A stretch of DNA of 64,000 bases. Source: Eledone cirrhosa (taxonomy: Eukaryota; Mollusca; Cephalopoda; Octopoda; Eledonidae). This document shows, piece by piece, positions 56,355-64,000 of the stretch. The stretch is taken from contig OZ024741.1 in NCBI GenBank assembly GCA_964016885.1, positions 27,959,456-28,023,455 of the forward strand, read 5' to 3'. Every line of letters begins with the position of its first letter. Position 1 is the stretch's first letter. The translations under genes and the position numbers were made by a program. The notes beneath the pieces were generated by a model. That model did not search any database, was not told the origin of the DNA, and saw only the letters and a program-made list of their open reading frames with translations.

Positions 56355-56850
56355 CAGAGCAGGAGAGTTAGGGCGAAAAAGATATCAGATGCTGAATTTG
56401 CCGACGACATAGTTCTGGTGACAAACAGTGAAGGAGGCGGAGGACTTGATGCAGGAGGTAGAGACTGTGTCGTTGAGTGTGGGGCTGAGAATGAATGAGA
56501 TTAACACGAAGTATCTGGTAGAGAATATTAAGAAGCCAGAGAAGATTACTAATGTAGGCAGGAAGCCACTAGAATTGGTTGAGGACTTCCTGTATTTGGG
56601 AGCAAAGATTGGGAATAAGGAAGATGATGTGGTCGAGAGGAAGAGCAAAGCCTGGGCGGCGTGCCACAGCTTGGGATCGGTGTGGAAGTCGGGCCTTCAT
56701 ATAGACCTGAAGATCCGTCTCTTCGTTGCTGTAGTGGAGTCTGTGCTGCTGTACGGGTCTGAGACTTGGACACTGACCAAGAAACTCACTTAGATGGTGT
56801 TTGGGTGCTACACGAGAATGCTGCACGTGAATGGTGTGCTACACGTGTAT
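56355..56850 (+). mobile_element. LINE RT segment, inverted part of the twin-primed element
   Basis: The plus strand: DAEFADDIVLVTNSE (FADD catalytic box), a one-base frame change, then EAEDLMQEVETVSLSVGLRM, LVEDFLYLGAKIGNKEDDV, VESVLLYGSETWTLTKKL and FGCYTRMLHVN. It ends just before the point where the 3' segment (GSLPKVSSK on the minus strand, about 56345) begins. Confidence 0.85.
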
Positions 56851-56859
56851 GCAGGATAT

Positions 56860-57350
56860 TCGTAGATAAAATATCAAGGGAAACAATGTTCAATCTATTG
56901 CAAGAGAGCTTATTTAGTCTAATTAATATTTCATACACTTAACATATATGTGTGACCTTGGGTTTCGGGGTCCAGTTATGACCACCACTGTACAGTGGAG
57001 GATCTGTTTCAATATGGCCTCTTATTGGGCACCAGGACGAAGTTACGAAAAAAGAAACTGTTAGCCCACTAAACGTGGTTTTAATACAGTGGAGAGCTCC
57101 TTTTTAAGAACAAAATATGTTGTAATGGAGATGAATGTAATGCTAGCAAGAACGGCATAATCACAACGATATACCTTCAACAAAATACAGAAAACAAAAC
57201 GCCTAACAGGTACCAGAGCGTGGCATTATACGATAGGGGACATAACTTTCTGAGGAAATATCTTGTTATTTCCCTTGCATCTATTACAAAGCCCTCTTTT
57301 CCACTTTTTCTACATACACAAACATACACATTCTCACTCATGCACCCCCA
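56860..57350. other. Unrecognised intergenic DNA
   Basis: No ORF, repeat or RNA gene recognised. Confidence 0.35.
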
Positions 57351-57354
57351 TATG

Positions 57355-58080
<726 letters not shown>

Positions 58081-58180
58081 ATAACTTTACATAGGAGGGG
58101 GTGGTGTGGATGGGGTGGGGGTGGTGGGACGGGGGTGTATTTTGTTAGAGATGCCTACTGACTAGTAGGTTTTACTTTGT

Positions 58181-59255
<1,075 letters not shown>

Positions 59256-59259
<4 letters not shown>

Positions 59260-59457
59260 AACTATATATATGTGTTTGTGTCTATATTGTATCTGTATTA
59301 TTTTTGACCGTCGGTCAGTCAATGGCAACATTGAGGACCGAGTATATTAGATTACCGATATAAAACACAGAAGCGAAAAGCGAAAACCAACCAAACAGTG
59401 AGTGTGTTCTGTTATTAATTCTGGCAATATTACACAAATATGACCCTCCCCAAGTAT

Positions 59458-59460
<3 letters not shown>
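59256..59460. repeat. Unclassified repeat, SINE-free relative of 20540-21000
   Basis: GCGAAAACCAACCAAACAGT, GAGTGTGTTCTGTTATT and AAATATGACCCTCCCC match the DNA flanking the SINE-A at 20675-20939, but without the SINE. A TA tract (59462-59537) follows. Confidence 0.7.
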
Positions 59461-59544
<84 letters not shown>

Positions 59545-59739
59545 AGGAATTCCAACCTTGTCTGATTTACTCGTTTTATTTACAATCCTTTAACATTTAT
59601 AATGGTATTAGAATGAAATAGTATGGTAGAATATTAAATGTTAAGTGTTAATTGAACAAGTACTTTGATGCTTTCGCAATCTCCAGGCTAATATTCTGTG
59701 GTGACAGTCAAGTTTGCAATTTTCAACTGTGACAGCTGG

Positions 59740-59930
59740 GAGATCAGAAAGTTACTTCAGGTAGAGCTTCTATTTCTCTACCTGAGAGATCACAGCTCCG
59801 ATACTATGGACATGTGGTTAGAATGTCTCAGGAAAGAATCACCGGGAGGCAGATTTTACGGGCGAAACCAACCGACAGGAGACCCAGGAGTAGACCCCCG
59901 AACAAGATGATTGGATATCCCGATTGTATA
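59740..59930 (+). mobile_element. LINE C-terminal fragment, family E
   Basis: TACCTGAGAGATCACAGCTC, GGTTAGAATGTCTCAGGAAA and CAACCGACAGGAGACCCAGG; colinear with 39855-40010 and truncated. Confidence 0.7.
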
Positions 59931-60275
59931 ACTTCTGTTGGTAAAATATAGTTGACATAATAACTTTGATAACTTTGATAGGTTTCGGCCAGTATTGGCC
60001 AAGGCTATGTCTAACTTAATAGTACTACCCGGCGAAGTATTTCAAATCAGGATCTGGACACCATGGCCCACTCAAGTAGAGAGTTATTGTTTACGGTGAC
60101 ATATCCGGGTGTAGGAGGTCTATCTGTGATTTCTTGAAGGAATAATAATCAATTACAATTTCAATATTTATGTAATTTAATCCCAGATATAAATAACTAA
60201 GCAATGCCGAGGCCTCTATACTTCAGCCTAATCAGTTTTAATTATATAATGTGGCAGTAACAAATACTGGGATTA
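59931..60275. other. Unrecognised intergenic DNA
   Basis: Short AT-rich stretch; TTTCGGCCAGTATTGGCCAA at about 59985 is an imperfect palindrome. No gene. Confidence 0.35.
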
Positions 60276-60668
60276 TCTATATATCTAAAACAGAGAATGT
60301 CTGTCTGTCTGACTGTCTGACTCCCTAAAATTCGAGAACCACCCAACCGATTGTTTTCAAACTTTACACATTTTCAATGCCCTAGGGACCGCATTAGGCG
60401 ATTTAGCGATCTCTCTCAATAATTGTTAGTCTTTTTTTTTTTAGATAGATACATAGATATAACGTTGCACCCTTATAATATCTTTCTGTATGTCTGGCTG
60501 TCTGCATCACGACATTATGACGTTATATGTCTGTGTATATATATATAGTGTGTGTAACGTTTTTCGAAATATTTACTTCTGCGTTCACAGATTGATTCTT
60601 TTAGTTTCAGAAGATCCCGTTAAGGGTGAAAGCAGCGATTCTTCGCTTAAACCTTAATCTTTAATCTG

Positions 60669-60736
<68 letters not shown>

Positions 60737-61020
60737 GTGTACATATATTTTTGCATACACAATAACAAAATATAAACAGACGTATTTATTTCACGAGGCT
60801 CGACAGCAGCAAAAACAACAACAAAAAAGAGAGGGGACGCAATTACATGCTTTTGAAAATCTTAATGGAAAATTATTTGCCTATTTACCCAATGCGACTT
60901 CACTTTTTATTAGGACTTCTGCATTAATTGGTGGACATACGACGAAACTGTTTCAGAAAGGAGGGATAAACATGCCAATCTATGTTTAGAATCCCGAACA
61001 ACGCCGGGCCATTCTGCTAG
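60276..61020 (+). mobile_element. Probable non-autonomous Helitron
   Basis: Starts TCTATATATC after an A and ends ATTCTGCTAG before a T, fitting A^T insertion with 5' TC and 3' CTAG. Just upstream of the end, CCCGAACAACGCCGGG gives a GC hairpin, the usual Helitron 3' signature. The 5' GAATGTCTGTCTGTCTG stretch is also typical of Helitron-N elements. 745 bp, no Rep/helicase, with an internal TA tract (60676-60733). Confidence 0.6.
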
Positions 61021-61209
61021 TATATCCTAAAAGAAAGAAATTATAATTCTCAATTCTCTGCTAGTTACAAAGGGAAGTAACTTATGTATAACTCTCTGGC
61101 AACCATAGCTGGTTTAGTCGACTGATAGTGTAAGGAAAAAAATGACAAATACGGATTCTGTGGATTTTTTGTGACGTAAAATGGAATCGATTTTGGGAAG
61201 TGAGCTTAC

Positions 61210-61426
61210 TGAAGAAAATCTGTCTACCTACCTACCTACCTACCTACCTACCTACCTACCTATGTATGTATCTATGTATCTATGTATGTGCCCTCCATCG
61301 CCCCCTCTCCCTCTATATATATGCGTGTGTGTGTTTGTGCGTGTGTATGTATGTATGTATGTATGTATGTATGTATGTATGTATGTATGTATGTATGTAT
61401 GTATGTATGTATGTATGTATGTATGA
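61210..61426. repeat. CTAC and GTAT tetranucleotide tracts
   Basis: (CTAC)n at 61222-61260, (ATGT)n at 61261-61285 and (GTAT)n at 61346-61425. Confidence 0.97.
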
Positions 61427-61429
61427 CAT

Positions 61430-61764
61430 CCTGCAGGACTAAAAACAAAACCTGTCAAAGGGCAAAGGAGCTCTTAAGAGTCAATGGCCATCCAAAATCA
61501 CCGGGAGAGATGACCCCTTAGCCTTTGTCAAGACAGAATTCTAGGAGAAGGAAAACTCTGATATAACACCTGCAACTCTGATGGTATCCAATGATGTTGA
61601 CATGTTCTTCTTTTTGGTAAATATCATCTTGGTTAAGAGAGTGGGACTGGCTTTGTGCAATGCCTTTGCTCACTATAAAAGCTTCACGGCACAGGTATTG
61701 CTTTATATCTGGAGATCTCTCTGCACTTGTCGTCACATGGTACCATGGGCCCAGCACTATGTGT
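61430..61764. other. Unrecognised intergenic DNA
   Basis: Not repetitive within the window and with no convincing ORF; could belong to the element whose direct repeat starts at 61765. Confidence 0.35.
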
Positions 61765-61838
61765 TTTAGCAGTATGGAAGTATTAAGTGTCGTTGGTTGA
61801 CAGTGTGGTAAAATGATAGTATCCTCGTTGGATTGTCT
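61765..61838 (+). repeat. 74-bp direct repeat, left copy
   Basis: TTTAGCAGTATGGAAGTATT ... CGTTGGATTGTCT is repeated without mismatch at 63927-64000. The match is cut by the window end, so the repeat may be longer. 61839 continues TGTCGACATAGACG. Confidence 0.97.
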
Positions 61839-63926
61839 TGTCGACATAGACGTGAGGGAAGGTCCCTCGATCTATTTACCATCTTTGTATTTACAATATT
61901 CCTTTCGTCAGGTCGCCAATTCCAGCAGCATGGATTATAGATGTTATTGAGACACGAGTAACATAATAATGATTTCAACAGCAGAAATTAGAGATGAAAC
62001 GTATGTTTATTTTTTGATGTAGCACAAACAATGTTTGTTAACTTATATGGTTGAAGTTACAGATAAAAAGAGGTTACAAAAGGGAATGTGCCATTGCGCC
62101 GTTAAGCCGGCGAGGCTAGGGTGCAATATCTCACCGTTACATTATGCGTGTTGCTGGCTTGAAGTTTCCGGTACAAGAGAGAGATTCTTCAAATCTTCGC
62201 GGGGAATTTCTTCCTCCGGGCGCGTAGGGATACATCCTCTTCTACTGGCGCTGATTGGCTGAACTGAGCCAAATCACGCACAGAGAATGTATGTGAGCCC
62301 GCGGAATGTAGGTCACTACAATACCCCCTTTCTAGACGGTAGTCGATACAGATTATTAAATCAGCAAGAACAAATGCCGAAAGAGCACATCAGTGACAAA
62401 ACAATTGAGCAGAAGGCTGCACGCAAGAAAAAAAAATGAGGCGCTACGGGCCGTGTTGAGCCGCTGTGTCAAATGACCAGTTGTTTTGTTGTTTATACGT
62501 GACCGCCAAAGGTCTAACAAAAACGGATAAAGTCTGACATGGGCGAAGTTGCTGTTCTTGCATTAAATGTTAATGGTAAGCGTTGTACCAGAAACTGTGG
62601 ACGAAGCTATTATGGTAGTTCACCAGTGCTGGCAAGAAGATGATGGGTAGGCGAGAAAATGTTGGCCTCCCAGATGTATTGCCGAATGTGCTAGGGAGCC
62701 AGGAAAAAATGGCTGGTTGCTTTGAAAAGAAAAAAAAAGCAAGTTTAATCTGTAGGTGGGTTGCAGTGTAAATTCCATAATTCGGGCGAATCCACAGAAG
62801 TGGCCGAAATGCTGACAAGTCCAGTTCAATTTGTTGCTTTCCCAGCGAGTCGGGCAAAAACAACAAGACGGATGGCCGTCATGGACGATCAGTGTGCAAC
62901 GAGATGCGAAGCTGTTTGAGTTCAGCTGCAATTAGTATTCTCGTGTTGCGGTGCCTGTTTGAATCCAGTGGATTAAGCTCTGTGAGCTGCTAGCATGTGA
63001 CAGCACCTCGATTAGGTGAAAAGGGACTCGCAGAATATTACGTTTGAAGAACATATACCAAGAACAACATGTTGGTGTGTGATAAAAAAAATGTGTGCAT
63101 ATGCAGGCATGTAAAACAGCAAAGAATGTGAATGAACAAAAACCATGAGCAAGCAAATAGCAAAAGAACACAAAACAAGTAAATGCATTCTACAAAGAAA
63201 TATGTGAATGTAACAAACTAATAATTCAAAGTCAATCTAAGAGAGCAGAGAAATTGCTCAATAAGTTCAAAGTTTTTCAAAGTCAAATAGTTCACACATC
63301 ACCAGTGTACAGACACTAGTTCTATCTGAAAACTGAAAAAGAAGTTTGTTAATGCCGTTAGGGGTTAGATGTATGGTGTTTTTGTGAGTTTTCGTGGCCA
63401 TTTTACCGTCCTGCCACAAGGTTGTGTTGCTTATTGTTAAAGCAAAGTCAAAGAATCTTCTGTAGAGTAGCAGTCACCAAACATGGCAGCCACGTCTGAC
63501 GCCATAATGGTGAGAAAACTACTGTCTCAATTTCTCGAGTCCCTGTGGTAACGAGACAGAAGGTATGGTGGTTGCGTCGGTAAAGTTACAAGCCGTTTCG
63601 GAATTTCCGATGTGTGGTGGTTTGCGTCGGTAAGGCTATGAAGCTGCCACTCACTGTTCCCTGTCGCTGGTCAGTGGCTAAACAACGCTGTCGCTGCCGC
63701 TGCTGCTGCTGTCGTTGTTGTTGTCGAGTGTAGCCAGGACTTGTCGGTAGCCATCTTGAAATTTTTTCGTGGCGAAAAAATTTTTGAAATACTGCCAATT
63801 TTTCAAAAAATTTTGAAAGGAATATATTGTATTTTCGCAAGTTGCGAAAAAGGTTGGCAACGTGGTAATAAAAGTTCAACTGAATGAAAAAGAAGGGTTG
63901 CGTTAAATTCTTACGTCGGTCACCAC
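61839..63926. mobile_element. Interior of a possible LTR-type or duplicated element
   Basis: Less AT-rich than the rest of the window, with CpG-rich patches (62080-62320: CGCCGTTAAGCCGGCGAGGC, TCCGGGCGCGTAGGG). GTAGGTCACTACA at 62310-62322 resembles GTCGGTCACCACT at 63915-63927, so the true LTR edge may lie there. No gag/pol ORF is visible; the longest frames are under 110 codons and unrecognised. If it is a retroelement it is non-autonomous. Confidence 0.35.
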
Positions 63927-64000
63927 TTTAGCAGTATGGAAGTATTAAGTGTCGTTGGTTGACAGTGTGGTAAAATGATAGTATCCTCGTTGGATTGTCT
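63927..64000 (+). repeat. 74-bp direct repeat, right copy (cut by window end)
   Basis: Identical to 61765-61838 over all visible bases. Confidence 0.97.

Noticed and set aside
63586..63879. Gln/Arg-rich 97-codon minus-strand ORF
   Set aside because: Built on a GCTGCTGCTGTCGTTGTT tract; no recognisable domain or neighbouring coding evidence.

Overview
This is a eukaryotic window, almost certainly from a cephalopod and probably an octopus. The evidence is one vertebrate-like gene split into small exons with clean GT-AG introns, and a heavy load of AT-rich intronic and intergenic DNA: RTE-type LINEs with (ATG)n tails, several tRNA-derived SINE families, TA, CA and tetranucleotide arrays, and long minisatellites. 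The species call rests on the overall repeat character, not on a database match. I found no bacterial-style genes, operons, CRISPR arrays, rRNA genes or functional tRNA genes.

The only host gene I can support is ULK4 (Unc-51-like kinase 4, a pseudokinase with a long armadillo-like C-terminal half). It lies on the + strand from 1659 to 45904. I can place 24 exons. Every exon junction keeps frame, and the joined product is 937 residues plus stop, which matches the C-terminal three quarters of vertebrate ULK4 in order and spacing. The N-terminal (pseudo)kinase domain and the promoter lie upstream of the window. A polyadenylation signal follows the stop codon by 47 nt.

The introns are mostly repeats. 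Intron 1 (1756-5767) holds a broken RTE LINE and an antisense endonuclease fragment. Intron 4 (7067-11643) is almost entirely a 3.9-kb array of a 48-bp unit, followed by a MITE with TTAA ends. Intron 9 holds a hAT-like MITE nested in a LINE, a CA-rich minisatellite, and a SINE carrying an inverted copy of its own tail. Intron 11 (22998-26511) holds a 2.86-kb array of a 30-bp unit. Introns 14, 15, 16, 18, 20 and 21 each contain their own minisatellite or polypyrimidine array. In two cases the array runs up to, or close to, a splice acceptor. Intron 23 holds the best preserved LINE: an antisense RTE-type element, 5'-truncated, with an uninterrupted reverse transcriptase frame and an embedded PHD-type zinc finger.

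Downstream of ULK4 (45905-64000) I see no host gene. This segment contains a G/C-rich foldback element, a young ~740-bp inverted repeat (48150-50172), a decayed GC-rich tandem array, SINEs, several LINE remnants (one with a twin-priming inversion at 56.1-56.9 kb), a decayed antisense reverse-transcriptase-like ORF, a second PHD-containing RTE fragment, very long TA tracts, a likely non-autonomous Helitron, and a pair of 74-bp identical direct repeats 2.16 kb apart that run off the window end.

I found no wholly new gene system. The most unusual items are the PHD-finger RTE LINEs that share a 3' tail with SINE-like elements, the duplicated splice donor of ULK4 exon 18, the self-inverted SINE, and the array-supplied splice acceptors.
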